Position numbers and translations under genes: made by a program
From: Actinomycetes bacterium
GTDB lineage: Bacteria; Actinomycetota; Actinomycetes; S36-B12
Reading direction: 5' to 3'
Assembly: GCA_014190275.1 (NCBI GenBank)
Contig: BJGE01000007.1
Location: 1 to 59,854, forward strand
Length of the DNA: 59,854 bases
Notes under the pieces: generated by a model
What the model was told of the DNA's origin: nothing
The model's input: only the letters and a program-made list of their open reading frames with translations
Databases searched by the model: none
In this document: piece after piece, positions 45,631 through 55,739 of the stretch
How the letters are laid out: the number at the start of each line of letters is the position of its first letter
Position numbering within the stretch: the first letter of the stretch is position 1

Positions 45631-46733
45631 CAGGGCGCCTGCATCGCGTTCTGCACGGTACCTCGCAGCTGCTCCCACGAATCGATGAACTTCTGCACGC
45701 CTTCGATCTCCAAGTGGTCACACACCGCCCGTTGATCTATCCCAAGTTCAGCGAGTTGCCGCCACGTGGCTGCTGCGGCTGCACCGGTACCACGCACGGT
45801 GTCACCGATCACCCGTCCGTGCTGATCGACCGCTTCCAAAGTAGCCTCGGGCATGGTGTTAACGCACCCTGAAGTTGCGAGGTCCACGACGTACCGGGTG
45901 TCGTCGTACTTTGGGTCCTTGACCCCGGTTGAGGCCCAGAGCGGACGCTGCGGGTTGGCACCGGCGCCCGCGAGTTCGGCCCACCTCGCGGTGGCGAGGG
46001 CGTCCTCATAGGCAACCCAAGCGAGCCTGGCATTGGCAATTGCAGCTTCACCCTTGAGTTCGATAGCTGCAGGCGTGGCATTCACCTCGAGTCGGGCGTC
46101 CACCGCAGCATCGACTCGGCTGACGAAAAATGAGGCGACGGATTGAATAGTTGAAAGGTCCAGACCCGCTGCCCTTGCGCGCACGAGTCCGGCCTCATAG
46201 GCGGCGATTACTTCGCGGTAACGATCAACAGAGAAGATCAAGGTGACATTGACGCTGATGCCGTTGGCGATGCTTTCGGTGATGGCCGGCAGTCCAGCCG
46301 CCGTTGCCGGGATCTTGATCAAAACATTCGGACGGGCGACCTGGGTCCAAAGCTCAGCCGCCTGCGTAATTGTAGCCGCGGTGTCATTCGCCAATCGTGG
46401 ATCTACCTCAATGGATACCCGACCATCAACGCCACCTGATTGTTGCCAAAGACCGGTGAAAAGATCACATGCCGCGCGTACATCATCGGTAGTGAGACGG
46501 CGAATTATCTGGTCGACATCTTTGCCTTGAGCCGTGAGTTCGCTGATCTGGGCCGCGTAGGCTTCGGCCCCCGCTGAAACCGCTTTGTCAAAGATGGCCG
46601 GGTTCGTGGTGACGCCCCGAACGCATTTATTCTCAATTAGATAAGCGAGATTTCCAGAGGTGATTCGGTGTCGGTCAAGATCATCAAGCCAGATTGACAC
46701 ACCTAGATCGGTTAGCTCCAACAGGGTGTTCAT
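45630..46733 (-). CDS. tal: Transaldolase
   Basis: Transfers dihydroxyacetone units between sugar phosphates in the non-oxidative pentose phosphate pathway. The 367-aa actinobacterial form shows [26 protein letters not shown], the catalytic lysine in NVLIKIPAT, and [20 protein letters not shown]. The ATG at 46733 lies 9 nt after the tkt stop. Confidence 0.95.
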   Translation of the reverse strand: MNTLLELTDLGVSIWLDDLDRHRITSGNLAYLIENKCVRGVTTNPAIFDKAVSAGAEAYAAQISELTAQGKDVDQIIRRLTTDDVRAACDLFTGLWQQSGGVDGRVSIEVDPRLANDTAATITQAAELWTQVARPNVLIKIPATAAGLPAITESIANGISVNVTLIFSVDRYREVIAAYEAGLVRARAAGLDLSTIQSVASFFVSRVDAAVDARLEVNATPAAIELKGEAAIANARLAWVAYEDALATARWAELAGAGANPQRPLWASTGVKDPKYDDTRYVVDLATSGCVNTMPEATLEAVDQHGRVIGDTVRGTGAAAAATWRQLAELGIDQRAVCDHLEIEGVQKFIDSWEQLRGTVQNAMQAP

Positions 46734-46742
46734 CAGATTTGC

Positions 46743-48794
46743 TCACGCTCCCATACTTGTTTTTGCCGCTGCGATAATTGCCTCAGTCGTGATTCCGAAT
46801 TCATGGAATAGCACACTTTGATCAGCACTTGCACCGAAGTGATCGATTCCGATTACCTTGCCATGGTCACCAACGTACCGCCACCAACCGAGGGTGGCAC
46901 CGGCTTCAACAGCGACTCGGGCTCGCACTGTTGGTAGCAGCACACTATCGCGATAGGCCTGCTCTTGCTCATCAAACCATTCCAAGCAGGGCATGGAGAT
47001 AACTCGGGAGAAGATCCCTTCCGCGGCAAGCTGTACATGCGCATCTAGAACCAACTGGACTTCGGAGCCGGTTGCCATGAGTAGTACCGAGGGTGAGCCG
47101 TGGTCAGCGATTATGTAGGCCCCGCGAGCAACTCCGGTTCGGGCGGCTTCGGTCGTCACCAGTGTCGGCAGGTTCTGCCGGGTCAAGATCAAGCCCACGG
47201 GTCGGTGGGTCGACAAAGTTGCATGCCAGGCGGCCGCGGTCTCGTTCGCATCGGCCGGCCGGACGACCGACAGGCCTGGGATCGCTCGAAGGGACCAAAG
47301 GTGCTCGACCGGCTGATGGGTTGGTCCATCCTCGCCGAGTCCTATCGAATCGTGGGTCCAGACGAAGGTCACGGCGGTTTGCATGAGCGCTGCGAGCCGG
47401 ACGGCACCTCGCATGTAATCACTAAAAACCATAAAAGTGCCGCCGAATACTCGGGTCAATCGGTCCAGTGAAATCCCGTTGAGGATCGCACCCATGGCGT
47501 GCTCGCGGATACCAAAGTGCAATATTCGGCCGTAGGGTGACGCGTCGGGTGACTTCGAGCCGATGGGCAGGAAACTCTTGCCGCCTTCGATCGTGGTGTT
47601 ATTCGATTCGGCTAGGTCGGCGGAGCCACCCCAGAGTTCTGGCATCAGTTTGGCCACCGCATTAATCGCCTCACCGGATGCTTTGCGGGTGGACACCGAA
47701 CTGCCAATTTCATAGGAGGGGAAAGCCGAGTCGAATCCGGTTGGCAGTTCACCGGCGCGCAACCGGTCAAGAAGTAGTGCGCGGTCAGGGTGCGTGCTGC
47801 GCCAGGATTCGTATTCGGCGTCCCAGGTGACCCGCTCACTTGCAATTCGAGCACTTAATCTTTTTTGCACAGTGGAAATCAATTCCGCCGGGAAGGCGAA
47901 TGAGGCGCCCGGGTCAAGACCAAGTAAAACCTTGGTAGCGGCCACCTCATCTGCGCCAAGCGCCGACCCATGGGATTTCGCGGTGTTCTGTGCTTTTGGT
48001 GCCGGCCAGCCGATCGTGGTGCGAACTTTGATGAAAGTCGGTCGCGACTTTTCTGCCATCGCCGCCTGCATGGCGTGATACAGCTGTGCCACATTCACCG
48101 AGCCATCGGCATTTTTCTCGACCTCATGGGTAGCCCAGTGATAGGCCGCGTAACGATCGACAACGTTCTCGGTGAAGGCAACGGCGGTGTCCCCTTCAAT
48201 GGAGATGTGGTTGTCATCCCACATCACTATTAGATTGTTAAGGCCTTGGGTTCCGGCGAGTGATGAAGCTTCGGAGGTGATGCCCTCCTCCAGATCGCCA
48301 TCGGACGCGATTACCCACACCCGGTGGTCAAATGGGCTCTGGCCCGGTTCGGCATCAGGATCAAAAAGACCGCGTTCGAATCTGGCAGCCATCGCCATGC
48401 CAACCGCGGTTGCGAGCCCTTGGCCAAGGGGACCGGTGGTGGTCTCCACCCCGGTGGTGTGGCCGTGCTCGGGATGACCGGGGGTACGCGAGCCCCAGGT
48501 CCGAAAGGCGCGGAGATCTTCCAGCGTCAAGCCGTAGCCACACAGAAATAACTGCGAATACAAAGTCAAGCTGGAGTGACCGGCCGAGAGGACGAACCGA
48601 TCGCGCCCCAGCCAATTCGGGTCACTTGGATCATGGCGCAAACACTGAGAGAACAGTAGGTAGGAGGCGGGCGCCAAGCTCATCGCCGTACCCGGGTGAC
48701 CATTCCCAACCTTTTGGACGGCATCCATTGCCAAGGCGCGCAGGTGGCGGACGGCGTCATCGTCGGTGGTGTCCCAACTAAGTGCTCTGCTCAT
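46743..48794 (-). CDS. tkt: Transketolase
   Basis: A thiamine-diphosphate enzyme moving two-carbon units. The 683-aa protein has HPGTAMSLAP, the TPP motif GDGDLEEGITSEASSLAG...WDDNHIS, and the pyrimidine-domain stretch THDSIGLGEDGPTHQPVEHL. It is the first gene of the minus-strand tkt-tal-zwf-opcA-pgl operon and starts leaderless, with TAGGGT 6 nt upstream. Confidence 0.97.
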   Translation of the reverse strand: MSRALSWDTTDDDAVRHLRALAMDAVQKVGNGHPGTAMSLAPASYLLFSQCLRHDPSDPNWLGRDRFVLSAGHSSLTLYSQLFLCGYGLTLEDLRAFRTWGSRTPGHPEHGHTTGVETTTGPLGQGLATAVGMAMAARFERGLFDPDAEPGQSPFDHRVWVIASDGDLEEGITSEASSLAGTQGLNNLIVMWDDNHISIEGDTAVAFTENVVDRYAAYHWATHEVEKNADGSVNVAQLYHAMQAAMAEKSRPTFIKVRTTIGWPAPKAQNTAKSHGSALGADEVAATKVLLGLDPGASFAFPAELISTVQKRLSARIASERVTWDAEYESWRSTHPDRALLLDRLRAGELPTGFDSAFPSYEIGSSVSTRKASGEAINAVAKLMPELWGGSADLAESNNTTIEGGKSFLPIGSKSPDASPYGRILHFGIREHAMGAILNGISLDRLTRVFGGTFMVFSDYMRGAVRLAALMQTAVTFVWTHDSIGLGEDGPTHQPVEHLWSLRAIPGLSVVRPADANETAAAWHATLSTHRPVGLILTRQNLPTLVTTEAARTGVARGAYIIADHGSPSVLLMATGSEVQLVLDAHVQLAAEGIFSRVISMPCLEWFDEQEQAYRDSVLLPTVRARVAVEAGATLGWWRYVGDHGKVIGIDHFGASADQSVLFHEFGITTEAIIAAAKTSMGA

Positions 48795-48800
48795 GCCCCA

Positions 48801-48806
48801 ACCCTA
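48801..48806 (-). promoter_or_regulatory. -10 hexamer TAGGGT of tkt and the pentose phosphate operon
   Basis: On the minus strand TAGGGT ends 6 nt before the tkt ATG at 48794. It faces away from the ctaB -10, 64 nt distant, in an 89-bp divergent region. Confidence 0.6.
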
Positions 48807-48870
48807 GTGAATGCCGGCCTCCACCGAACCCCCGATCTCGACACCGAGGGGCCGAAATACTGGGGAACGG

Positions 48871-48876
48871 TAGTGT
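48871..48876 (+). promoter_or_regulatory. -10 hexamer TAGTGT of ctaB
   Basis: TAGTGT ends 7 nt before the ctaB ATG at 48884 and supports that start over the longer frame reaching into tkt. Confidence 0.5.
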
Positions 48877-48883
48877 GTGTGAA

Positions 48884-49798
48884 ATGACGGTAGCGGCCAC
48901 TCCGGAGAAGTTAACTAGAGGCCAACAGTTGATGGCTTTCGTTGCGCTGACTAAGCCGCGGATCGTCGAATTACTCCTAACCACCGCCATCCCGACCATG
49001 TTTTTGGCCGCCCAGGGTTTGCCAACCTTGAAGGCGGTGGTTGCCGTGCTGATTGGCGGCACGCTGGCGGCCGGCTCCGCCAATACCTTCAACAGTGTTT
49101 ATGACCGAGATATCGATGCCTTGATGGGGCGGACCGATCACCGGCCTGCCGTACTGGGCACCATCAGCGTCCGTGCTGGCATCAGCCTAGGCATTGTCCT
49201 TGGCGTAGGCAGTGTCTTGACACTGTTGTTGCTCGCAAATGTGCTGTCTGCGGCACTCGCGCTAGCTGCCATTTTGCTCTATGTAGTGGGCTACACGATT
49301 TTACTGAAGCGTCGAACCTCGCAGAACATTGTGTGGGGTGGAGCGGCAGGGTGTATGCCGGTATTGATTGCTTGGTCAGCGGTCACCGGATCGTTGACCT
49401 GGACACCGGTGGTGCTCTTTCTGATTATTTTCTTCTGGACACCTCCGCATTACTGGCCCCTCGCAATGAAGTATCGAGACGACTACGAGCGTGCGGGTGT
49501 GCCGATGCTGCCCGTTGTTAAACCGGTAACTACGGTAACCACAAATATTCTCGTATACGCGTTGATAATGGTGCTTTTCTCTCTAGCTTTGATATTCGTG
49601 GCACCCATGGGTTGGTTCTATGGTGTTGCCGCCCTAATCTTGGGCGCGCTCTTTATCGTGCAAACGGTCGTTCTTTATCGAGCGGCGCGGTCACAAAGCG
49701 GTGATGTGCTTCGCACCGGCATGCGTCTATTCCACGGATCAATCACCTATTTGGCACTGCTTTTTCTTGCGGTCGCCATCGACCCCTTTATCGGCTAG
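48884..49798 (+). CDS. ctaB: Protohaem IX farnesyltransferase (haem O synthase)
   Basis: Attaches a farnesyl group to protohaem to form haem O for cytochrome oxidase. The 304-aa membrane protein has the UbiA-family acidic motifs NTFNSVYDRDIDALMGRT and YRDDYERAGVPMLP and about nine membrane segments. The frame upstream to 48782 overlaps tkt and lacks conservation. It converges on ctaA, and the coding ends overlap by 11 bp. Confidence 0.96.
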   Translation: MTVAATPEKLTRGQQLMAFVALTKPRIVELLLTTAIPTMFLAAQGLPTLKAVVAVLIGGTLAAGSANTFNSVYDRDIDALMGRTDHRPAVLGTISVRAGISLGIVLGVGSVLTLLLLANVLSAALALAAILLYVVGYTILLKRRTSQNIVWGGAAGCMPVLIAWSAVTGSLTWTPVVLFLIIFFWTPPHYWPLAMKYRDDYERAGVPMLPVVKPVTTVTTNILVYALIMVLFSLALIFVAPMGWFYGVAALILGALFIVQTVVLYRAARSQSGDVLRTGMRLFHGSITYLALLFLAVAIDPFIG

Positions 49799-50759
49799 GC
49801 GTTACAGCCGCTTGGCCACGGGTTCTTATGACGGCTGGCATGAACAATACGGTCACCCAAACCAAGGATGCACCGAGTACATGCAAGGTCACGAGCGCTA
49901 CCGGAAGACCCGAAAAGTACTGCGTGTACCCGATCACCCCCTGGGCCAAACTAATTGCGAGCAAGGCCAAAGTGAGCCTGAATAATTGCTGGGGACCTTT
50001 CGTGAGTCGGACAGCAAGTAACATTGCCAAGATCAGTCCGATGAATAGCAGTACCACGTCGGCATGCAGCCACGCGACGGTACGAGGATCAAAACCAAAC
50101 CGGGACTCACTGTCTGCGTCACCACTGTGCGGGCCGCTACCCGTGACGATCACTCCGAGCACGACAACGAAAAACGCGGTGACAACCATCGCCCAGGTCA
50201 GGACTCGCAGTTCCGGGCGCACTAGGAAGTTGACCGGCTTGTCACCTAAGTCACTTGACCGAACCACTAGGGCAACGCAGCCCCCAACGATCAGAATCGA
50301 CACTAGGAAATGCGCTGAGACGCTGAGTGGGCTCAGGCCGGTCAGGACGGTGATACCGCCGAGAAAGGCCTGGGCGAAAGTGCCGGCGATAGGAATAGTG
50401 GCCAGTAATAGGACAACGGTCCTCGGGGTCAAACCCGCGGACTTACGTCGTCGGCGATCGATGATCGCGGCAACCACTGCTGCGATTGCCAGAACAACCA
50501 GCGCAAAAGTTAGTAGTCGATTGCCAAATTCCACGTACTTATGCCACGACTCCTCCTGTCGCGCGGTGGGAAGGTATGAACCTTCAACGCACTGCGGCCA
50601 AGTCGGGCAGCCGAGCCCGGAGGAGGTAAGGCGAACTATGGCGCCGGTGACCATGATGGCGCATTGGGCCACCAAGTTCGCAATGAAGATACCCCGCGTG
50701 GCCCGGCTGCACCTACCTGAACGGGCCACCGAGGTGCGCTGCTGCGCCAAGTTGCTCAT
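49788..50759 (-). CDS. ctaA: Haem A synthase (CtaA)
   Basis: Oxidises the C8 methyl of haem O to make haem A. The 323-aa membrane protein has eight predicted helices and the conserved VRLTSSGLGCPTWPQC with paired cysteines in the first extracytoplasmic loop region, GNRLLTF, and haem-ligand histidines in SAHFLVS, AWLHADVV and TLHVLGAS. TAATGT 6 nt upstream of the ATG indicates a leaderless start. Confidence 0.93.
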   Translation of the reverse strand: MSNLAQQRTSVARSGRCSRATRGIFIANLVAQCAIMVTGAIVRLTSSGLGCPTWPQCVEGSYLPTARQEESWHKYVEFGNRLLTFALVVLAIAAVVAAIIDRRRRKSAGLTPRTVVLLLATIPIAGTFAQAFLGGITVLTGLSPLSVSAHFLVSILIVGGCVALVVRSSDLGDKPVNFLVRPELRVLTWAMVVTAFFVVVLGVIVTGSGPHSGDADSESRFGFDPRTVAWLHADVVLLFIGLILAMLLAVRLTKGPQQLFRLTLALLAISLAQGVIGYTQYFSGLPVALVTLHVLGASLVWVTVLFMPAVIRTRGQAAVTPSR

Positions 50760-50765
50760 GAGCCC

Positions 50766-50771
50766 ACATTA
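50766..50771 (-). promoter_or_regulatory. -10 hexamer TAATGT of ctaA (leaderless)
   Basis: On the minus strand TAATGT ends 6 nt before the ATG at 50759. It separates ctaA from the upstream ABC genes, whose last stop is at 50802. Confidence 0.55.
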
Positions 50772-50801
50772 GACAGAGCGTTGGCTTGTCGCCAGCCGGC
50801 G

Positions 50802-51533
50802 TCACTCCCAACGAAAAAAGCGCCGCGCGAGAATGGCCCCTGCCGCACCCCACACCATGAGAACCGCGACGGGTTGCAGGAGCAGATTGAGATTGTTCAG
50901 GGGGCCGATCAAGATGAGGCTAAAGGTGTCAGCCAGTGCGGCCGATGGCAAGAATGCGATTACGACGCCGAGGACTTCTGGTAGCTCACTTGGGGCAATG
51001 AGGATCCCACCGAACAGCAATAGCGCAAGGAATACGCCATTGGCGACCGCGAGTACCGCCTCTGCACGCAGTGCTCCCGCCAAGAACAAGCCCCAGGAGG
51101 CGAATGTGAAGCACCCCAGCACCGCGATCAAAACTGCCAGTGGCCAAGAACCGCCCGGGTGCCAGCCCAAGGTGATCCCGAGCAGCACGACCACAATTGC
51201 TGAGAGCAAAGTCACAATCGCGGTGGCGAGAGATTTACCCATCAGTAGCTGCGCCCTGGTCAGCGGGGTAGTTGCCAAAAAACGAAGTGCACCGGAGCGT
51301 CGCTCAAATCCCGTTGCGATGGCCAAGGAGGTGAAGCAACTCGCCAGGATGCTGATCGTCAGGACCTTCGAAATGGCCGAATCGATCCCCCCTGGCATGA
51401 AGGAAGTTAGACCTAGCGCGAGGACAAGGACGACGGGGATAATGAAGACGAGGAGTAGTTGCTCGCCATTACGGAGCAGGAGTCTAAGTTCCCAACCGGT
51501 GTGCGCCCGAGTGCGAGCCCATGAGCTTGTCAT
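50802..51533 (-). CDS. ABC-2 type transporter permease
   Basis: A 243-aa membrane protein with six hydrophobic segments, of the ABC-2 (DrrB-like) export family. The conserved FERRSGALRFLATTPLTRAQLLMGK is in the first cytoplasmic loop. The ATG at 51533 overlaps the stop of the ATPase gene by 4 nt. The pair between cta genes and sufR is common in actinobacteria. The cargo is not known. Confidence 0.9.
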   Translation of the reverse strand: MTSSWARTRAHTGWELRLLLRNGEQLLLVFIIPVVLVLALGLTSFMPGGIDSAISKVLTISILASCFTSLAIATGFERRSGALRFLATTPLTRAQLLMGKSLATAIVTLLSAIVVVLLGITLGWHPGGSWPLAVLIAVLGCFTFASWGLFLAGALRAEAVLAVANGVFLALLLFGGILIAPSELPEVLGVVIAFLPSAALADTFSLILIGPLNNLNLLLQPVAVLMVWGAAGAILARRFFRWE

Positions 51534-52435
51534 GGGTTGGGCTCCGTGGCTTGGATGACGATGTCTTCAAGGGTGCGCCCACCGGCCTTAATTTCAGTAG
51601 CTTGCACGCCATTGGTCGCGCACCACTTGGTGAGATCGGCAAGTAGTTGCGGTGAGGCCTGCCCGGTCACCAGATATTGACCCGGCCGCGGCTGGGTTAC
51701 CGCAAAGCCGGCGCCGAGATCGCGCGCCAATGTTGCCAGGTTGAGGCCGGGTGGAGCTCGAAAACTCGTGAAGTGATCCACTCCGATCAATTCGGCGACG
51801 GATCCGGTGGCTACCAGTTGTCCCGCGGCCATCACCAGCACAAAATCAGCGATCTGTTCCACATCATCTAGTTGATGAGTTGTCAAGATGATTGCCGTGC
51901 CTTCATCGCCTAGGCCACGCAGTGTCTCCAGCAGTTCGCGCCGCGCCGCCGGGTCCAAGCCCGCGGTTGGCTCATCGAGAAAGAGTAGGTCTGGTTGCGG
52001 GAGCAAAGCCGCGGCAAGTTTGACCCGCTGTTGCTCGCCACCAGACATTCGCCGCGTTGCGGTCCTGGTTTTCGGGTCAATACCAAGGCGGGTGAGTAGG
52101 TAGCGCGGATCGGCGGGTTTGGAGTACAACCGGGCCAAATAGGTCAGCCAGTCGAGGGGTTTGGCAGTCGGGTACAGCCCTCCGGTTTGCAGCATGACCC
52201 CGATCCGGGCCCGCACGGACAGGTCACCAGGTGGCCTGCCAAAGAGGGCAACCGAACCACCGGTGGCCGGGCGGAGGCCGGTGCAGACCTCGATAGTGGA
52301 TGTCTTGCCCGCCCCATTGGGGCCGACCAGCGCCGTGATTTGGCCCGTTTCGACCGAAAAATCGACCCGGTCTACGGCGGTAAACCCCCCGTACCGGACC
52401 ACCAGATCCGCAACCCGCAGCGCCGTCTTGGTCAC
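51530..52435 (-). CDS. ABC transporter ATP-binding protein (exporter)
   Basis: The ATPase partner of the ABC-2 permease. It has Walker A GPNGAGKTS, signature MSGGEQQRVKLAAAL, Walker B LLFLDEPTAGLDP and the H-loop LTTHQLDD. The DrrA-like C-terminus (DIVIQATEPNP) is usual. Two GTG codons are adjacent; the second, at 52435, lies exactly 6 nt after TAGGAT, so it is chosen (301 codons); the first gives one residue more. It is divergent from sufR. Confidence 0.9.
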   Translation of the reverse strand: MTKTALRVADLVVRYGGFTAVDRVDFSVETGQITALVGPNGAGKTSTIEVCTGLRPATGGSVALFGRPPGDLSVRARIGVMLQTGGLYPTAKPLDWLTYLARLYSKPADPRYLLTRLGIDPKTRTATRRMSGGEQQRVKLAAALLPQPDLLFLDEPTAGLDPAARRELLETLRGLGDEGTAIILTTHQLDDVEQIADFVLVMAAGQLVATGSVAELIGVDHFTSFRAPPGLNLATLARDLGAGFAVTQPRPGQYLVTGQASPQLLADLTKWCATNGVQATEIKAGGRTLEDIVIQATEPNP

Positions 52436-52441
52436 CACCGC

Positions 52442-52447
52442 ATCCTA
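52442..52447 (-). promoter_or_regulatory. -10 hexamer TAGGAT of the ABC exporter operon (leaderless)
   Basis: On the minus strand TAGGAT ends 6 nt before the second GTG at 52435. It lies 36 nt from the proposed sufR -10. Confidence 0.5.
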
Positions 52448-52483
52448 TGCACCCCCCGGGTTGCCCAATAACTGGAATTACGC

Positions 52484-52489
52484 AACAAT
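52484..52489 (+). promoter_or_regulatory. Possible -10 hexamer AACAAT of sufR
   Basis: AACAAT ends 6 nt before the sufR GTG at 52496. It keeps the A2 and T6 of the consensus but is weaker than the other sites. Confidence 0.35.
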
Positions 52490-52495
52490 GAGGTT

Positions 52496-53203
52496 GTGAA
52501 ATTCCCGGGTGAAGCCGCCGAGCGCCTTGCGCACTCACTATTGGACGTGGGGCCTACTACCGCCACGGAATTGGCGGATCGCTTAAGGATGACCGCCGCG
52601 GGGATCCGGCGGCAATTAACCGCGTTACAGGAAGCCGGACTGGTTACCGCGGGGGACCGAGCCCCCTATGGGCCAGCACCGGCGCCCCGGCGGGGTCGGC
52701 CCAGCCAGGTATTTAGCCTGACCGCCTCGGGGCGGGCGGCACTCAACGGAACTTATGATGATCTTGCGGTGGACGTACTGCGGTTTGTGCAGGAGACCCA
52801 AGGAGCCGCGGGAGTGCGGGCATTCGCTGAGCGTCGGGCGAAGCGGTTGATTCAACAGGTACTTCCAACAAATTATGACGACATCACCGGTACCGCGGAA
52901 GAAATCGCCATCGCCTTGACGGCGGCTGGCTATGCCGCCTCGATCGAGACCGGTGACCAAGGGGTAACGGTTCAGCTCTGCCAGCACAATTGCCCGGTCG
53001 TGGACGCGGCCGCGGAGTTTCCGGTGCTCTGCGATGCTGAGACGTTGGCACTTGGCACCGCACTTGGCCGCCATGTCACCAGATTGGCGACCTTGGCGCA
53101 CGGTGATGGGGTGTGCACCACGGTGATTCCAGTTCAAGATGCACGAGTTAATTTCCCTAGCCAGATTTCCACCGATCCCATCGACCGAAGGGCAACGAGA
53201 TGA
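52496..53203 (+). CDS. sufR: SufR-type Fe-S-sensing transcriptional regulator
   Basis: A winged-helix regulator heading the SUF operon. The N-terminal HTH covers about residues 13-60 ([30 protein letters not shown]), followed by the wing [12 protein letters not shown]. Cysteines that would bind the [4Fe-4S] cluster sit in CQHNCPV and VLCDAE, with another in GVCTTV. Holo-SufR represses the operon in relatives. The GTG at 52496 is 60 nt from the divergent ABC ATPase start; the sufB ATG overlaps its stop (ATGA). Confidence 0.93.
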   Translation: MKFPGEAAERLAHSLLDVGPTTATELADRLRMTAAGIRRQLTALQEAGLVTAGDRAPYGPAPAPRRGRPSQVFSLTASGRAALNGTYDDLAVDVLRFVQETQGAAGVRAFAERRAKRLIQQVLPTNYDDITGTAEEIAIALTAAGYAASIETGDQGVTVQLCQHNCPVVDAAAEFPVLCDAETLALGTALGRHVTRLATLAHGDGVCTTVIPVQDARVNFPSQISTDPIDRRATR

Positions 53204-54621
53204 CAACCACCGCGGAGCAGCAGGCAGCGACGATTGATGAACTCGGGCGATATGAGTTCGGTTGGCATGATGGGGACGCCGCAGGCATCAGCGCGCGGCG
53301 AGGGATAAATGAAGATGTTGTTCGCAATATCAGCGCGCTTAAAAACGAGCCAGAGTGGATGCTGAAGCTTCGGCTCAAGGGCCTCCGGCTGTTCGGGAAG
53401 AAGCCGATGCCCACTTGGGGCTCAGATCTAGCTGGTATTGATTTTGACAACATCAAGTATTTCGTGCGATCAACCGAAAAGCAGGCGACCAGCTGGGAAG
53501 ACCTCCCGCAGGATATTAAGAACACCTATGACAAGTTGGGGATTCCGGAGGCGGAGAAGCAGCGTCTCGTAGCGGGGGTGGCAGCCCAATACGAATCCGA
53601 GGTTGTGTACCACAAAATCCGTGAAGACCTCGAGGAGCAGGGCGTTCTATTCCTCGACACGGATACCGCATTGCGGGAGCACGAGGATATGTTTCGGGAG
53701 TACTTCGGCTCGGTGATCCCGGTCGGCGACAATAAGTTTGCTGCCCTGAACACGGCGGTTTGGTCGGGTGGGTCCTTTATTTATGTACCCAAGAATGTGA
53801 AGGTTGATATCCCACTGCAGGCGTACTTCCGAATCAATACTGAAAACATGGGCCAATTCGAGCGCACCTTGATGATCATCGATGAGGGTGCCTACGTTCA
53901 CTATGTCGAAGGGTGCACAGCGCCAATTTATTCGAGTGACTCGCTGCACTCCGCGGTGGTCGAAATCATCGTGCGCAAGGGCGCGAGGTGCCGTTACACC
54001 ACGATTCAGAACTGGTCCACCAACGTCTACAACCTGGTGACCAAGCGTGCCGTGGCGCATGAGGGTGCGACCATGGAATGGGTTGACGGCAACCTAGGCT
54101 CGAAGGTAACGATGAAGTACCCGGCGGTCTGGCTTATGGGTGAGCATGCCAAGGGTGAAACCTTGTCAATTGCTTTCGCCGGTGAAAAGCAACACCAAGA
54201 CGCTGGCGCGAAAATGGTGCACGTTGCACCTAACACGTCTTCTAATATCGTTTCCAAATCTGTTGCACGCGGCGGGGGCCGCACGTCCTACCGCGGATTG
54301 GTGCAAATCCTGGAGGGTGCCCATGGGGCCAAAAGCACCGTAAAGTGCGATGCCCTGCTGGTCGATGATATCTCCCGGTCGGATACCTACCCGTACGTTG
54401 ACGTGCGTGAGGACGATGTCTCGATGGGTCACGAGGCAACCGTTTCCAAGATCAGCGCTGATCAGCTCTTCTATTTGATGTCTCGTGGCATGACCGAGGA
54501 TGAAGCTATGGCCATGATCGTGCGCGGATTCATCGAACCAATTGCCCGTGAACTCCCGATGGAGTACGCGATTGAGCTCAATCGCCTCATCGAGATGCAG
54601 ATGGAAGGGGCGGTTGGGTGA
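53200..54621 (+). CDS. sufB: Fe-S cluster scaffold protein SufB
   Basis: The central scaffold subunit of the SufBCD complex. The 473-aa protein has the conserved [37 protein letters not shown] and the C-terminal [20 protein letters not shown]. The conserved [11 protein letters not shown] cysteine is present. No intein is inserted, although many actinobacterial SufB genes carry one. It overlaps sufR and sufD by 4 nt each. Confidence 0.97.
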   Translation: MTTTAEQQAATIDELGRYEFGWHDGDAAGISARRGINEDVVRNISALKNEPEWMLKLRLKGLRLFGKKPMPTWGSDLAGIDFDNIKYFVRSTEKQATSWEDLPQDIKNTYDKLGIPEAEKQRLVAGVAAQYESEVVYHKIREDLEEQGVLFLDTDTALREHEDMFREYFGSVIPVGDNKFAALNTAVWSGGSFIYVPKNVKVDIPLQAYFRINTENMGQFERTLMIIDEGAYVHYVEGCTAPIYSSDSLHSAVVEIIVRKGARCRYTTIQNWSTNVYNLVTKRAVAHEGATMEWVDGNLGSKVTMKYPAVWLMGEHAKGETLSIAFAGEKQHQDAGAKMVHVAPNTSSNIVSKSVARGGGRTSYRGLVQILEGAHGAKSTVKCDALLVDDISRSDTYPYVDVREDDVSMGHEATVSKISADQLFYLMSRGMTEDEAMAMIVRGFIEPIARELPMEYAIELNRLIEMQMEGAVG

Positions 54622-55739
54622 CCATCGCACCCCCGGTTGATCTTTCTCCGCGCCTAACCTCTTTGGATCCAGACGTATTTGACATACCGACCGGCCGCGA
54701 AGTCGAGTGGCGTTTTGCCCCACTCGACTCGTTCGGCGTGTTCTTTCAGCCAATCAATGACGCCGGTTTTGTCACCGCGATCGAATCCTCTCAATACGTG
54801 CGGAATATTGCGATGGCAGATCTGCGGTCAAGCTGGTTGCCTAGTGATCGGCCGTTGGCGGTAGCGCGTTCACTTGCCCAAAATGCGGTCGTAGTCGAAG
54901 TCCCCAAAGACTGCACGGTCGCTGCGCCGATCGTTGTCCAGTTGAAGGGGTCTGCGGCGCGGTCCTATCAACATATAGAGGTGAATATCGGCGCTTTCAG
55001 CAATGCGGTGATTGTCCTCGAGCATGATCTTGAACTCGATATTTGCGGTGCGATGGTTGTCAACGTCGCCGATGGCGCCAAATTGACGATGCTCTCGGTG
55101 CTGCAGGGCGATAAGAAGTCAACACATATCGCGGGCTGGCATACGACCACCGGCAGGGACTCGACTTTTATCGGGTGCGCTGTGACCATTGGGGGAGGCG
55201 CCGTCCGGATTTCTCCCTCCGTTACCTATTCTGCTCCAGGTGGTAATGCTGAGCTTCTAGGCTTGTTCTTAGCCGATGGCGATCAGTATTTCGAGCACCG
55301 AATTTTTGTTGAGCACGAGCAACCAAATTGCACCAGTCGGGTCACCTATAAAGGGGCGTTGTCTGGGTCGGGGTCACACACCGTGTGGGTTGGTGACGTG
55401 CTTGTACGTCGAGGGGCCGTCGGTACCGATACCTACGAGATGAACCGAAATCTACTTCTAAATGATGGGCCGCGTGCTGATTCGGTGCCAAATCTAGAGC
55501 TGGAAACCGGAGATATTGTCGGAGCGGGGCACGCTAGTGCAACCGGTCGCTTCGATGACGAGCAACTCTTTTATCTGCAATCACGGGGTATCTCGGAAAT
55601 GCAGGCTCGGCAACTCGTCGTGCGCGGTTTCTTTGCCGAAGTACTTGGGCGCCTCAATCAAGTGGATCTGCGTGACTCCATGATGGCAATTATCTCCCGC
55701 CGCTTGGGGTTACCGGCTGCGGAGGCCACCGATGTCTGA
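54618..55739 (+). CDS. sufD: Fe-S cluster assembly protein SufD
   Basis: The paralogue and partner of SufB within the SufBC2D complex. The 373-aa protein shares the right-handed beta-helix core and the C-terminal signature [32 protein letters not shown]. The GTG start overlaps the end of sufB by 4 nt, and its end overlaps the next gene by 8 nt. Confidence 0.95.
   Translation: MTIAPPVDLSPRLTSLDPDVFDIPTGREVEWRFAPLDSFGVFFQPINDAGFVTAIESSQYVRNIAMADLRSSWLPSDRPLAVARSLAQNAVVVEVPKDCTVAAPIVVQLKGSAARSYQHIEVNIGAFSNAVIVLEHDLELDICGAMVVNVADGAKLTMLSVLQGDKKSTHIAGWHTTTGRDSTFIGCAVTIGGGAVRISPSVTYSAPGGNAELLGLFLADGDQYFEHRIFVEHEQPNCTSRVTYKGALSGSGSHTVWVGDVLVRRGAVGTDTYEMNRNLLLNDGPRADSVPNLELETGDIVGAGHASATGRFDDEQLFYLQSRGISEMQARQLVVRGFFAEVLGRLNQVDLRDSMMAIISRRLGLPAAEATDV

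Noticed and set aside
53200-54621. Possible intein in sufB
   Set aside because: The gene has normal length (473 codons) and an uninterrupted family sequence.
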